Below the pieces are notes generated by a model. It was not told the origin of the DNA, ran no database searches, and saw nothing but the letters and a program-made list of their open reading frames with translations. Shown here one piece after another: positions 34,601 through 43,582 of a DNA stretch of 64,000 bases. Positions within the stretch are counted from its first letter, which is position 1; each line of letters starts with the position of its first letter. The position numbers were made by a program, and so were the translations under genes. This stretch comes from Roseobacter litoralis Och 149 (GTDB lineage Bacteria > Pseudomonadota > Alphaproteobacteria > Rhodobacterales > Rhodobacteraceae), in NCBI RefSeq assembly GCF_000154785.2, contig NC_015728.1, forward strand, positions 1 through 64,000, written 5' to 3'.

Positions 34601-34826
34601 CCGCCAGCAACGATGTGGCGAGCGGATAAGTGATCTGGTTTTCGACCACTTGCGGCGCCTGCCCCGGATAAGGGGTGCGGACGATCACCTGCACATCGGA
34701 CAGGTCCGGTATCGCATCGACCGGTGTCTCGCGGATGGCCCAGATGCCTGCGACACCCATCATGACGGCAAGGACCAGAATAACAAACCTATTGGCCAGC
34801 GAGGCGCGGATGATCGCCGGGATCAC
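31644..34826 (-). CDS. cusA: CusA-type heavy-metal RND efflux pump
   Basis: A 1060-aa RND (HME) transporter driving copper/silver export across the envelope. Twelve membrane helices with two large periplasmic loops; helix-4 stretch MSLGGIAIAIGAMVDASIVM includes conserved Asp residues; periplasmic loop includes the Met-rich channel. Start overlaps the cusB stop by 4 bp (ATGA). Full length. Confidence 0.92.
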   Translation of the reverse strand: MIPAIIRASLANRFVILVLAVMMGVAGIWAIRETPVDAIPDLSDVQVIVRTPYPGQAPQVVENQITYPLATSLLAVPGAQDVRGFSFFGDSFVYVVFEDGTDLYWARSRVLEYLGQITGSLPDGVSPQLGPDATGVGWIYQYALIDRTGTHDLAQLRTLQDWFLKYELQAVDGVSEVATIGGMVKQYQVVVDPNKLRAYDITLTQLRNAIQAANRETGGSVIEMGEAEFMIRSSGYIDELSDLSSAPLMINERGAALTLGDVADIRLGPELRRGVGEFDGQGDAVGGVVIMRWGGNALATIKAVEARIEELRPNLPEGVEIITTYDRSGVIERAIDNLKKKLTQEFVVVVLVCAAFLLHLRSSLVILLSLPLGIFAAFILMKAQGVNANIMSLGGIAIAIGAMVDASIVMIEAMHRRLEKEKLTAENRWRIVQECASEVGPALFYSLAIITVSFLPVFVLENQEGRLFAPLAYTKTYAMAAAAILSITLVPVLMGYFVRGRILPERKNPLNRLVVFLYRPFLDAAIAWPWATTLLAGALVASMWYPYQRLGSEFMPELNEGDFLYMPSFYPGVSIGKAREVLQQTNRLIATIPEVETVHGKVGRAETATDPAPLTMVETTIQLKPEAEWRPGMTMGKIRDELDRTVQIPGVTNVWIQPIKNRIDMLATGIRTPVGVKISGADLNVITDIGIEVERAVSDIEGTASAYAERPVGGRFIEIDVKRDAAARYMMSVRDVQDVVQTAIGGMQVSESVEGLERFPINLRYPQAWRDSPERLENLPVVTPSGAHVPLTALADVRIVDGPGMIRSENARRTGFVFIDIAGRDLGGYVAEAQRVVADQVRLPPGYSLTWSGQYEYIERMQDRLAIVAPATLMIITLMLFMAFNRVIEVGIILAALPVALAGGVWFLWYLSFDISIAVLVGFIALAGVAVETAIVMLLYLNLAWEKRRKLGQSEGRKLTQDDIEEAVFEGAVLRVRPKVMTVATIFAALIPIMYGTGTGSEIMQRIAAPMIGGMVTATLLTLFVIPSTFVIWKRLALKRVNREITSPIQQPVDAALPAE

Positions 34827-37246
34827 TGGGTAACCCTCCCGTCACGGACAACATCGATCAATGTCATCGAGAAATCCGGGTTGCGCCGCAGGATGAGCGT
34901 GACGTCCGTTCCCACTGTGAGTTGGGAAATCTCGAGTTCCTCAGCCAAGGGAAAATCCATTGTCATTCCGGGCATGCCGATATCGGTCATCGGCCCATGG
35001 GTGATGTTCGCCGTCCGTGATTGAGCATCGATGGAGTTGATTTGACCTGAAACCTGCATGGGCGGTGCCACAGGTTCGGCCGCCGCCAGCACCATATTCA
35101 TGCCGTCCGGGCGCGCGAAAGTGAGCACCATCTCCACATCTGTCATCAAAGCGGCAGCGTCGAGTGACGGATCAATATCAAAGGCCATGGTCATGCCAGG
35201 CATGCCGATATCGGTCATCGGTCCATGGGTGATCGTGGCCTTTGAGGCGTTTGTATCGACACTATCGATCGTGCCTGAGACCACGATGGGCGGTGCCGCA
35301 GCTGCCTCAAGCTCGACATCAGACAAGATCATGTTTAAGCCATCCGGCCGTGCAAATGTGAGGGTCATTTGGACGCCGGTTTTCAGCGATGCCATGTCCA
35401 AGCCCGGATCGATAGGGAAATCCATGGTCATGCCTGGCATTCCGATCTCAGCCATGGGCCCGTGGGTGATCGTTGCGGTTTCGGAATTCAGATCCAGGTC
35501 GTCGATGGTGCCGGACACCATGATCGGCGCTGCGGCATTTGTTTCAGCCGCTTCCACCTCTTCGGGATCGGTGCCCTCGGCGCGGACCGCGACTACGGAG
35601 AAAAGGCCGCCATCACCTGCCGTGAGATCGAATTCGATCGGCGCATCGAGAGGCACGGCCTCAAGATCAACCCCCAACACCGGCAGGTCCATCGTCATTG
35701 CGGGCCAGCCAAGCTCTGGGATCGGGCCATGCTCCAGCGTTAGCTTGCCATCCGACGTCACCGCGCGTGCAATCCCAGTGCCGGTACCGGCAATTCCATC
35801 ATCTGGCGCAAGTTCGGTGAGGCTCAGGAGTCCATCTGCGCCACGGGCCACGAGAAACGCGACTGCCTCCCCCTCCTTTAGCCGATCCAGGGGAACATCG
35901 GCTCTCACCGGGAAGTCGGATGTCATCGCTGGCCAGTCCAGGCTTTCCAGGGCGTCATGCTGCACGGTTGCCACCCGACTCTGTGGATCGAGAGCAACGA
36001 GAACACCGCTGCCCCGCGCCGGGTCGGCATCCGTTGGCGCCATGCGCGTGAAGCCTGCGCTCAAAGCGCTTTCGCTGTCGATCAGGAACTGTGCGGAGGC
36101 AACGACCTCTTCACCCGGACCCAGGCCCTGAAGAATTTCTGTCCGCCCGCCTTCTCCGAAACTGTCCCGGAGACCGGCAGTCACCAATCTCGGTCGGAAG
36201 GTCCCCTCCCCTGTTTTCAGGATGACGCGCTCAGCCGACCCTGTGCGTATTACGGCCTCAGATGGCACTGTCAGGACCGTCCGGCTTTCGTTGGGTGTGA
36301 GACTGACACTTCCGAACATTCCGGGGCGGAGCACGCCATCGGAATTGTCAAACCTCAGTCGAACAGGAAGCGTTCGTGTTTGGGGATCGAGTTCGGGATA
36401 GATGTAGTCGATGTCGCCTTCAAACACGCGCCCTGGCAAGTGTTCGAACCGAGCGATGGCCCGCATATCCTCAGACAGCCGGGCAATATCACGTTCAAAG
36501 ACATCTACAATGAGCCAGACCTTCGACAAGTCAGCGACGGAGAAGGCAAGCGTTCCAGGTTGCAGATACATGCCATCGGCCGCATTCAGGGCGATGACCA
36601 CGCCGTTCTGTGGTGCTTCGATCTCGATGTTGCGAACCATTTCGCCGCCCGCCTCGATCTCCGCAATCTGGCGGGCGGACATGCCATGGCTCATCAGCTT
36701 GCTGCGCGCCGCATCCAGAATGCGGGGGTCACCAGCCTCGACTGCGCGCACAAGGTCCCCGGTCGCCGTCGCGATGAGCGGCGAAAAAAGCTCAAAAAGT
36801 ACCTGTTCTTGGCTGACCCGATCGCCGACTGCTCGTACTTCGAGCTTCTCGATCCATCCCTCAGCTCGCGTATGCACATGACTGGTCAGATGCTCGTCAT
36901 ACCCCACGAAACCCACAGTCTCGATCTGGGGTCGCACTTCACTCATGCGGGCGACCGCCGTGCGTACGCCGATTGCGTTGATTTCGGCCGCGTTCAGTGT
37001 GACCTCGGCAGGATCACCAGATGGCTCCTGTCCGGCATAGACGGGAATAAGATCCATCCCCATGGGCGACTTGCCGGGTCCTGGTTGACGGAAATTCGGA
37101 TCCATGGGCGCAACCCAATAGAGAACCTCGGGGCCTTCAGATCCGCCTTGCACTGCTGGATTCAGGTACAACCGCTCAACGTAAACCCCACCACCAAGGC
37201 CGGCTGCCAAGGCAAGAACTGAAAGTGCCGCGTATCTTCCACGCAT
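34823..37246 (-). CDS. cusB: CusB-type adaptor with five tandem CusF-like domains
   Basis: An 807-aa membrane-fusion protein, about twice the usual CusB size. Residues 1-400 are a normal CusB: anchor, heavy-metal-binding-like YWVAPMDPNFRQPGPGKS (Cys replaced), lipoyl and barrel domains. Residues 414-800 are five CusF-like repeats at about 414-480, 489-556, 576-645, 655-722 and 731-800; the last three share THGPM and IGMPGMTM, the second GPIPELGWPAMTM, the first DWPAMTSD. Each can bind Cu(I)/Ag(I). Overlaps cusA. The outer-membrane partner is likely the TolC at 57397. Confidence 0.92.
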   Translation of the reverse strand: MRGRYAALSVLALAAGLGGGVYVERLYLNPAVQGGSEGPEVLYWVAPMDPNFRQPGPGKSPMGMDLIPVYAGQEPSGDPAEVTLNAAEINAIGVRTAVARMSEVRPQIETVGFVGYDEHLTSHVHTRAEGWIEKLEVRAVGDRVSQEQVLFELFSPLIATATGDLVRAVEAGDPRILDAARSKLMSHGMSARQIAEIEAGGEMVRNIEIEAPQNGVVIALNAADGMYLQPGTLAFSVADLSKVWLIVDVFERDIARLSEDMRAIARFEHLPGRVFEGDIDYIYPELDPQTRTLPVRLRFDNSDGVLRPGMFGSVSLTPNESRTVLTVPSEAVIRTGSAERVILKTGEGTFRPRLVTAGLRDSFGEGGRTEILQGLGPGEEVVASAQFLIDSESALSAGFTRMAPTDADPARGSGVLVALDPQSRVATVQHDALESLDWPAMTSDFPVRADVPLDRLKEGEAVAFLVARGADGLLSLTELAPDDGIAGTGTGIARAVTSDGKLTLEHGPIPELGWPAMTMDLPVLGVDLEAVPLDAPIEFDLTAGDGGLFSVVAVRAEGTDPEEVEAAETNAAAPIMVSGTIDDLDLNSETATITHGPMAEIGMPGMTMDFPIDPGLDMASLKTGVQMTLTFARPDGLNMILSDVELEAAAAPPIVVSGTIDSVDTNASKATITHGPMTDIGMPGMTMAFDIDPSLDAAALMTDVEMVLTFARPDGMNMVLAAAEPVAPPMQVSGQINSIDAQSRTANITHGPMTDIGMPGMTMDFPLAEELEISQLTVGTDVTLILRRNPDFSMTLIDVVRDGRVTQ
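34840..36010 (-). repeat. Coding tandem repeat (five CusF units in cusB)
   Basis: Units of roughly 210-240 bp. The core segment GGCATGCCGATATCGG (plus strand, and close variants) recurs near 34972, 35199 and 35437, showing recent expansion of the three C-terminal units; the other two are more diverged. Confidence 0.85.
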
Positions 37247-37323
37247 AAAAATCGTCTCCTGACGGCTGCATTGGATGCAGCGATCGATTGGTCAAACAGC
37301 CCGCATATGCGGGCACCGAAATG

Positions 37324-37716
37324 TCAGGAGTGTCGGGGCGGGCGATCGGGCACGAGGGGCTCACGGGATACATGAGCCCTGAAAAATCCGACCCGTGTTG
37401 GCGCTGTAAAAGCGGTTTCTTCAGACCGATGATCTAGATGTTGCTGGTAGTCCATGACACAGCAAAGACCGTTGTGACACCCGTCGCCGTGTCCTGCGTG
37501 AGCGTCCGCTTGCCGCTCGCCATTGTTTTCGGGGTGGTGCGCGTGGACGTGGTTGGGCACTTCTCCCGCAGAAGCGACAGCGGGGATTTGCGGACCGCAC
37601 TCCGCGCTGCTCATCTCTCCTTCAAACGGCATTGCCTGCGTTCCGACGACGGTAATCGTCAGACACACAAAGGCAAGACATGCCGATCGCAGGAAAGAGA
37701 ACGCATTCCAAACCAT
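37324..37716 (-). CDS. Secreted His/Cys-rich protein, 130 aa
   Basis: Signal-like N-terminus (FSFLRSACLAFVCLTITVVG), then a metal-binding-looking stretch: HVHAHHPENN, HAGHGDGCHNGLCCVMDYQQ. It resembles small secreted proteins placed before cus/cop operons; no defined family. Upstream of cusB on the same strand by 78 bp. A longer frame from 37779 is possible. Confidence 0.62.
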   Translation of the reverse strand: MVWNAFSFLRSACLAFVCLTITVVGTQAMPFEGEMSSAECGPQIPAVASAGEVPNHVHAHHPENNGERQADAHAGHGDGCHNGLCCVMDYQQHLDHRSEETAFTAPTRVGFFRAHVSREPLVPDRPPRHS

Positions 37717-37850
37717 ACGCGTGAAGTAGCGCTCTTCAGAAGTTGCAGCAATTGAAGCGGGGCTGAAAGATTGTATCATTTTGTAAAGTTGACCTTTTCC
37801 AAGTTGTGCCAGTACGACTCCAACGGTGGCATAATCAGATCAGGCGTCAG

Positions 37851-38633
37851 ATGGATTCCAAGAAACGATCAACACTCTTGACGATCGGTGCGGTCATTGC
37901 AGGCTATGCGGCGCTTCGAACCGTGCCCTCTTTGCTGCCGGAAAAACTTGAACTTGAAGCACTCGATCGTCCGAAAGGCTTCCGGAGATTTATCGCTGGT
38001 GAGACATCCGGATCGTTTGACGCGTTCGTCGGCTTGGACAGTCCGGACAGTGTGGATGTGGCAGCACGGAAGGCGGCGGCTATCGAGCGAGTCTCAGCAG
38101 ATATTTGCGGCGCTCTCTACGGAGACCTCGACATGAGCAATGCACGTATCCCTCTGGCATCATTTTCTGACTATTATTGTCCTTTTTGCAGAGTACAAAC
38201 CAAGAGCTTCGCCGATATGACAAGCAAAATGCCAGATCAGGTTGCAATAGCATGGCACGAGCTTCCTCTGCTGGGCGACAGCTCTAATCTGGCAGCAAAG
38301 GCGGCCTTGGCCGCCAAGCGTCAAGGTGCCTACGTCGCATTCCAGGAACGTTTGATGACCTCGCCATTTCAAGCCACACCGGAATACCTTGCCCGTCTCT
38401 CTGAAGATCTGGGCGTTGATGGCGAACAATTGGTCGCTGACATGGAGAGCCCCGAAGTCGCGCGCGAGCTGGAAAATAGCGCGGCTCTCGCGCAGGTTTT
38501 TGCCTTTGTTGGCACGCCTGCCCTCGTCATCGGTCGTACAGTTGTCCAAGGTCAGGTCAGCGACAGAATGATACGAAAGATCATTGACCTTGAGCGTGAG
38601 GAGGGCTGGGACCTTGCCTGTGTGTCGGCCTGA
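37851..38633 (+). CDS. ScsC/DsbA-like periplasmic thiol protein
   Basis: A 260-aa thioredoxin-fold protein with N-terminal anchor (TLLTIGAVIAGYAALRTVP) and active site CPFC in SFSDYYCPFCRVQT, cis-Pro region VGTPALVIG. Grouped with a rhodanese and an ScsB-like reductase, as in suppressor-of-copper-sensitivity clusters where ScsC protects against copper-damaged thiols. ATG at 37851 preferred over 37806. Confidence 0.83.
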   Translation: MDSKKRSTLLTIGAVIAGYAALRTVPSLLPEKLELEALDRPKGFRRFIAGETSGSFDAFVGLDSPDSVDVAARKAAAIERVSADICGALYGDLDMSNARIPLASFSDYYCPFCRVQTKSFADMTSKMPDQVAIAWHELPLLGDSSNLAAKAALAAKRQGAYVAFQERLMTSPFQATPEYLARLSEDLGVDGEQLVADMESPEVARELENSAALAQVFAFVGTPALVIGRTVVQGQVSDRMIRKIIDLEREEGWDLACVSA

Positions 38634-38692
38634 CAAACCTATGCTGTCTGCTGTTCTCTCCGCCTTACTCTTCTATCGAAATTGGAGACGGA

Positions 38693-39148
38693 ATGGATAG
38701 ACGGCACTTCATCCTACTAGCTTCTGCGTTGGTCATGGTCCCCTATTCTGTGACGGCCGCCACGCGCAAAGTCTGGTCAGCCGTCGAAGCCTCGGCCGCG
38801 TTGGCGCAGGGCGAGATTTCTCTGATTGATATTCGTTCACGCGTTGAGTGGAGGGACACAGCCGTGGCGAAAGACGCCTGGCCGATCAGTATGCATGAAC
38901 CGAGGTTTGAGCAGAGGTTGTTCGCTGCACGCGATCTGTCTGGCGAAAAACCAATCGCCTTGATCTGTGCCACCGGAGGGCGGAGTGGCCGTCTCTTGAG
39001 CGCTCTAAATCGAGCGGGATACCCGGGCTTCATCGATGTCTCAGAAGGCATGTTGGGATCACTGAAAGGGCCAGGCTGGATCGCACACGGTTTGCCTGTG
39101 ATGGATCTGGAGGCGGCCTTGGCCAATCTGCCGGACGTTCTCCGTTGA
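38693..39148 (+). CDS. Periplasmic rhodanese-like protein
   Basis: A 151-aa single rhodanese domain with a signal peptide (RRHFILLASALVMVPYSVTA). The active loop has a Cys: ALICATGGRSGRLLS. Also ISLIDIRSRVEWRDT. Sits between the ScsC-like and ScsB-like genes; may handle sulfane sulfur or persulfides on thiol proteins. 16 bp before scsB. Confidence 0.83.
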   Translation: MDRRHFILLASALVMVPYSVTAATRKVWSAVEASAALAQGEISLIDIRSRVEWRDTAVAKDAWPISMHEPRFEQRLFAARDLSGEKPIALICATGGRSGRLLSALNRAGYPGFIDVSEGMLGSLKGPGWIAHGLPVMDLEAALANLPDVLR

Positions 39149-39164
39149 TCGTGGGTCCGCGTCC

Positions 39165-41279
39165 ATGAAGGGAGCGGTTTCTCAAATCTGGGCTGGGTTG
39201 CTGTCGATTGTTTTGGGTTGCGTAATCATCCTTGCCGCCGCTGGCGCCGATGCCGCGGAATCCGAGTCTGTTTCAAATCCTGCGGTCACGGCACGTCTGA
39301 TCTCGGCCGAAAACGGGATTGCGCCGGATGCCGCCTCCGTTTCCCTTGGATTGGCCTTGGAGTACGGCGAGGGCTGGAAAGGATACTGGCGTACGCCCGG
39401 CGAGGTTGGCTTGGCACCCGAGATCAACTGGTCGGGTTCAACCAATCTGAAATCCGCCGAGCTCCTCTGGCCCGCGCCGGAACGGTTCGAGGCCTTCGGG
39501 ATCGAGAACTTCGGCTATTCAGGTCAGGTTGTCTTGCCGATCCGCGCGAGACTTGAGGACGCCGGCCAGCCTCTGGAACTGCGTGCCCGCGTGTCCTTGC
39601 TGACATGTTCGACTGTCTGTGTGCCCCATGACTTCGAACTTTCACTCGCCCTGCCACAAGGCGTCGGGATCGATACAAACTCGGCTCGCCAGATTGCCAC
39701 TTATGCCGATCGCGTTCCCGCGGTACCCGAGAACAGCGACATCAGAATATCGGTCACGGCCCTCGATGCGCGCGACTCGGCTCTCATCGTTGTGGCAACG
39801 AGCGACACACCGTTCGATGAGGTCGACGTGTTCCCGGAATTCGGACCCCTTGTGACCTTTGGCAAACCAGATATCCGATTGGATCGGGATAGAACGGAAC
39901 TCTGGGCACAAATACCGATCAACGCCTGGACCGAAGAGCACGCAGAGCCTTCGGTGACGATCGCAGACACCGCACGTGCAATCACGGCGCCGATCACGCT
40001 TACCTCAGATCCCCCTGCCCCACCGTTTTCAAGCGCAAACCCTCGAACGAGTCTGCTGAAGGTCGTGGCGGTGGCCGCCATCGCCTTTCTCGGTGGTCTG
40101 ATCCTCAATGTCATGCCCTGCGTGTTACCCGTTCTATCGATCAAGCTCACATCTGTTTTGAAGGCAACCGGTCAAACCCGGCAGATGACGCGCAACGGAT
40201 TCCTGTTTTCAGCTTTGGGGGTACTGGCTTTTGTCTGGGCGCTTGCGGCTGTTTTGCTGTTTCTCCAATGGATCGGTGTATCCGTCGGCTGGGGCATGCA
40301 GTTCCAAAACCCGGTCTTCGTGACGCTGATGTTCATGGTCATCACTGTCTTTGCGGCCAATCTCTTTGGGGCATTCGAGATAACCCTGCCCGCGGCCCTT
40401 CAAGACCGCCTGGGTGCCAGCAATGCCAGAGCCGGGTACATCTCAGACTTTGGCACCGGATTGCTTGCGGCCATCCTCGCTACACCGTGTTCCGCCCCGT
40501 TCCTCGGCACCGCGATCACCTTTGCGCTCGCTGGTACATCACTGGACGTGATAGTGATATTCACGGCACTCGGTCTTGGACTGGCCCTCCCCTACCTCGT
40601 CATTGCCGCACGTCCCGAGTTGGTCACGCGACTGCCCCGGCCCGGGCGATGGATGCTTCTGGTCAGGATCCTTCTTGGCGGTCTGTTGCTGGCAACGGCC
40701 GCATGGCTCTTGTTCGTTCTTGTCGGCGTGGCGGGTGGGCGGGCAGCTGCCTTTATCACGTCACTCACAGCTGTGTTCATCGTCGCCGCATCAATCCCAC
40801 AGGCAAACCAATGGGTACGGCGTGCGGTTCTCAGCGCCTGTGTTTTTCTGGCGATTTTCGGGGCAGGTCTCACCTCAACCCCTGACCGCACCACTCCGGG
40901 GGTTGATGCGACGTCCCATTGGCAGGATTTCGAACCCCTCGGCATCGCGCGCCGCGTCTCTGAAGGCGAGACGGTGTTCGTCGATGTGACCGCGGATTGG
41001 TGTCTGACCTGCAAAGCCAACAAGTCTCTCGTGCTTGACAGGGATCCAGTGCGTGCGCGGTTGCGCGGCGGTTCCGTGATCGCCATGCAGGCGGATTGGA
41101 CCCGCCCGGATGACAACATAGCGCGGTTTCTCGAGCGATATGACCGCTACGGCATTCCGTTCAATATCGTCTTCGGGCCAGGGTCGCCTTCCGGCATCGC
41201 TCTCCCGGAGATTCTAACGCCACAGGCAGTGCTCGACGCGCTCGACACCGCTTCTGTGCGCAGTCTCGTGTCAGAGTGA
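39165..41279 (+). CDS. scsB: ScsB/DsbD-type transmembrane thiol reductase
   Basis: A 704-aa protein: periplasmic N-domain (Cys pair in LLTCSTVCVPHDFEL), eight-helix DsbD core with MPCVLPVLSIKL and ATPCSAPFLGTA, and a C-terminal thioredoxin domain with WCLTCKANKS. It moves electrons from cytoplasmic thioredoxin to periplasmic partners such as the ScsC-like protein at 37851. The N-domain is the ScsB kind rather than classical DsbD-alpha. Confidence 0.87.
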   Translation: MKGAVSQIWAGLLSIVLGCVIILAAAGADAAESESVSNPAVTARLISAENGIAPDAASVSLGLALEYGEGWKGYWRTPGEVGLAPEINWSGSTNLKSAELLWPAPERFEAFGIENFGYSGQVVLPIRARLEDAGQPLELRARVSLLTCSTVCVPHDFELSLALPQGVGIDTNSARQIATYADRVPAVPENSDIRISVTALDARDSALIVVATSDTPFDEVDVFPEFGPLVTFGKPDIRLDRDRTELWAQIPINAWTEEHAEPSVTIADTARAITAPITLTSDPPAPPFSSANPRTSLLKVVAVAAIAFLGGLILNVMPCVLPVLSIKLTSVLKATGQTRQMTRNGFLFSALGVLAFVWALAAVLLFLQWIGVSVGWGMQFQNPVFVTLMFMVITVFAANLFGAFEITLPAALQDRLGASNARAGYISDFGTGLLAAILATPCSAPFLGTAITFALAGTSLDVIVIFTALGLGLALPYLVIAARPELVTRLPRPGRWMLLVRILLGGLLLATAAWLLFVLVGVAGGRAAAFITSLTAVFIVAASIPQANQWVRRAVLSACVFLAIFGAGLTSTPDRTTPGVDATSHWQDFEPLGIARRVSEGETVFVDVTADWCLTCKANKSLVLDRDPVRARLRGGSVIAMQADWTRPDDNIARFLERYDRYGIPFNIVFGPGSPSGIALPEILTPQAVLDALDTASVRSLVSE

Positions 41280-41389
41280 TATGCCAACTTGCGCGTGTTT
41301 GATCGAGTTGACTACTTCCACATATGATTTCCCCGTTGTCTGATACCTTTGCGTCGTATCCCATGCGAAAGTCCGAATAAACTCTAGCA

Positions 41390-42715
41390 TCAGTTTTCGT
41401 GAGCACCCTGCGGTGCGAGCCAGCGCGATAGATACAGTCGTTCAAGTATAAAGACCGCGGTAATTCCGACGGCGGCATAAAGCACGATGGCCGGGTCACT
41501 TTGCAGTTTCATCGCAGTGAAGGCTGCCAGCACAAGCGCATCGAATGCGAGTGCCAAGAGCAACACAGAAGCCGCCGCTCCGATCTCCTTCCGGCGGAAG
41601 CGGAAGACGCCCCAATGCACGACCATATCCATGATGAGATAGAAAAACGCGCCCAATGAGGCGATCCGGCCCAGATCGAAGAACACAGCCAGTGTCGAGG
41701 CGATCACCACCGTATAGATAAGCATGTGGCGCTGGATCCTGCCTGACATGCCAAAGTGGCTGTGCGGGATCATTTTCATGTCCGTCAGCATTGCGAGCAT
41801 TCGTGACACGGCGAACACACTGGCCAGAACGCCTGATGCAGTAGCCACGGCGGCCAGCAAGACGGTTAGATAGAACCCGACCTGCCCAAGCGCGGGGGCC
41901 GCCGCTTCTGCCAGAGAATAATCACGTGCGGCAATGATCTCGTCGAGTGTCAGGCTGGCGCCGACGCCGAACGCCACAAGCAGGTAGACAACCACGCAAA
42001 TCGCGATGGAGATCATGATCGTGCGGCCCACGTTGCGATGGGGATCGGTGATCTCTCCGCCGCTGTTGGTAATGGTCGTGAAACCCTTGAACGCAAGGAT
42101 GGCCAGTGCGACAGAGGCAATGAACCCCACGATCCCTGATGGCTCGGCCGTCTGCGATGCGGCGGCGAACTGAAATCCGCTCGACCACAGAGCGGCAATA
42201 CCAAAAAGAGCGATGCCGCCGATCTTGATTGCCGCCATGATCAGCGAAAACAGCCCGACGGAGCGGTTGCCTGCAATATTGACAAGAAACGCGAAAACGA
42301 TCACTGCAACCGCCAGAATGGGGACGAGCGGCCCGCCGGTGATGTCGAAGGGGCGCAGGACGTAGGTGGCAAATGTCCTTGCCACGAGGCTTTCTGCAAT
42401 CACCATGCTCAGCGCCATCAGAAGCGCTGCTCCCGCCGCGACTGCGCCTGATCCATAGCATTTCTGGAGGATCATCGCGATCCCACCCGCCGAGGGCCAG
42501 GCGTTCGACATCTTGATATAGCTGTAGGCGCTGAAGCTGGTGACGATGGCACCGGCGATGAAGGCCAGCGGGAAAAGTGGTCCGGCCAGTTGGGCGATCT
42601 GCCCGGTCAGCGCAAAGATGCCCGCCCCGATCATAACGCCCGTGCCCATGGCTACGGCACCGCCGAGGCTTATTGATCCTTCGTCATAATCGCTGCTTCT
42701 CTGGTTATGCTGCAT
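41390..42715 (-). CDS. APC-family amino acid permease
   Basis: A 441-aa, about twelve-helix APC-superfamily transporter (SLGGAVAMGTGVMIGAGIFA at helix 1; IASVALAILAFKGFTTITNS at helix 6). Substrate unknown; family members move amino acids or polyamines. No obvious metal link. Convergent with scsB; 110-bp gap without a clear terminator. Confidence 0.85.
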   Translation of the reverse strand: MQHNQRSSDYDEGSISLGGAVAMGTGVMIGAGIFALTGQIAQLAGPLFPLAFIAGAIVTSFSAYSYIKMSNAWPSAGGIAMILQKCYGSGAVAAGAALLMALSMVIAESLVARTFATYVLRPFDITGGPLVPILAVAVIVFAFLVNIAGNRSVGLFSLIMAAIKIGGIALFGIAALWSSGFQFAAASQTAEPSGIVGFIASVALAILAFKGFTTITNSGGEITDPHRNVGRTIMISIAICVVVYLLVAFGVGASLTLDEIIAARDYSLAEAAAPALGQVGFYLTVLLAAVATASGVLASVFAVSRMLAMLTDMKMIPHSHFGMSGRIQRHMLIYTVVIASTLAVFFDLGRIASLGAFFYLIMDMVVHWGVFRFRRKEIGAAASVLLLALAFDALVLAAFTAMKLQSDPAIVLYAAVGITAVFILERLYLSRWLAPQGAHEN

Positions 42716-42913
42716 ACTGGTTCTTGCCTGCTTTCAGATTTCTCGTTTCATTTGGCGCATCGCTGTTCTGGCCAGAACCTATTTCTGCAGTTCCATTATC
42801 GCACCCGATCGAACCCTACTGGCCTTCAGCTCTCGCTGGCAAAAGGCCCGAAAATGCAGTCAACGATGGGGACAACTAGCAATGCTAGGTACGGGCCTCA
42901 TTTCCACATATTC

Positions 42914-43582
42914 TCAGACTTCGCGGCTGTCGTGTTTATTGCCCGCCCCCGCAAACCTTGGAATAAACGCTGGCACTGATTGCGCGTATTGCTCATAGAC
43001 CTGTCCGAAACGGGCGCTGGTGTCGGCCTCCTCGCTGCGTGCCAATCGGACGTACATCCAGACCAGTACCGGGAACATCGCCAGTGTCAGAATGGTCGGC
43101 CATTGAACGAGAAATCCGAGCATGACCAGAATGAATCCCACGTATTGGGGATGTCTGATCCTCGCATAGGGCCCGGTGACGGCCAACCGGCCCTGCCGCT
43201 GTGCATTCCACAGTTGGTGCCATGCCACCGAGATCAGCCAGAACCCTCCTCCGATCAGGGCGAAGCTCAACAGGTGGAACGGTCCGAAATGCGGGCTCGA
43301 CTTCCAGCCGAACATCATTTCGGGCAGATGTCCGCTATCGTGGGCTAGCCAGTCGATGTCCGGCCAAGTGGATTGCAACCAGCCGGACAACACAAAGATC
43401 GTCAACGGGAACCCGTACATTTCGGTGAACAGTGCCAAGATAAAGGCGCTGAATGCACCGAAGCTCCGCCAGTCTCGGGACGTTTGCGGCTTGAAGAAGC
43501 TGAAAGCAAAAATGATGAAGACAGCCGAGTTGATGAAGACCAGAAGCCAAAGGCCATATGATGCGCCTGCATCAGTCATCAT
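42914..43582 (-). CDS. ICMT/PEMT-like membrane methyltransferase, second copy
   Basis: A 222-aa multi-pass methyltransferase-family protein with RLAVTGPYARIRHPQYVGFI and a C-terminal EEADTSARFGQVYEQY, the SAM-binding hallmark. Last gene of copA-DUF2933-methyltransferase; start overlaps the DUF2933 stop by 4 bp. Distant paralogue of 15998. Confidence 0.83.
   Translation of the reverse strand: MMTDAGASYGLWLLVFINSAVFIIFAFSFFKPQTSRDWRSFGAFSAFILALFTEMYGFPLTIFVLSGWLQSTWPDIDWLAHDSGHLPEMMFGWKSSPHFGPFHLLSFALIGGGFWLISVAWHQLWNAQRQGRLAVTGPYARIRHPQYVGFILVMLGFLVQWPTILTLAMFPVLVWMYVRLARSEEADTSARFGQVYEQYAQSVPAFIPRFAGAGNKHDSREV

Noticed and set aside
34840..36010. Regularly spaced repeats as a possible CRISPR array
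   Set aside because: Repeats are in-frame protein domains, about 225 bp long, not short repeats with unique spacers.
35957..37222. 421-codon plus-strand frame opposite cusB
   Set aside because: Shadow of the adaptor gene; no RBS or family.
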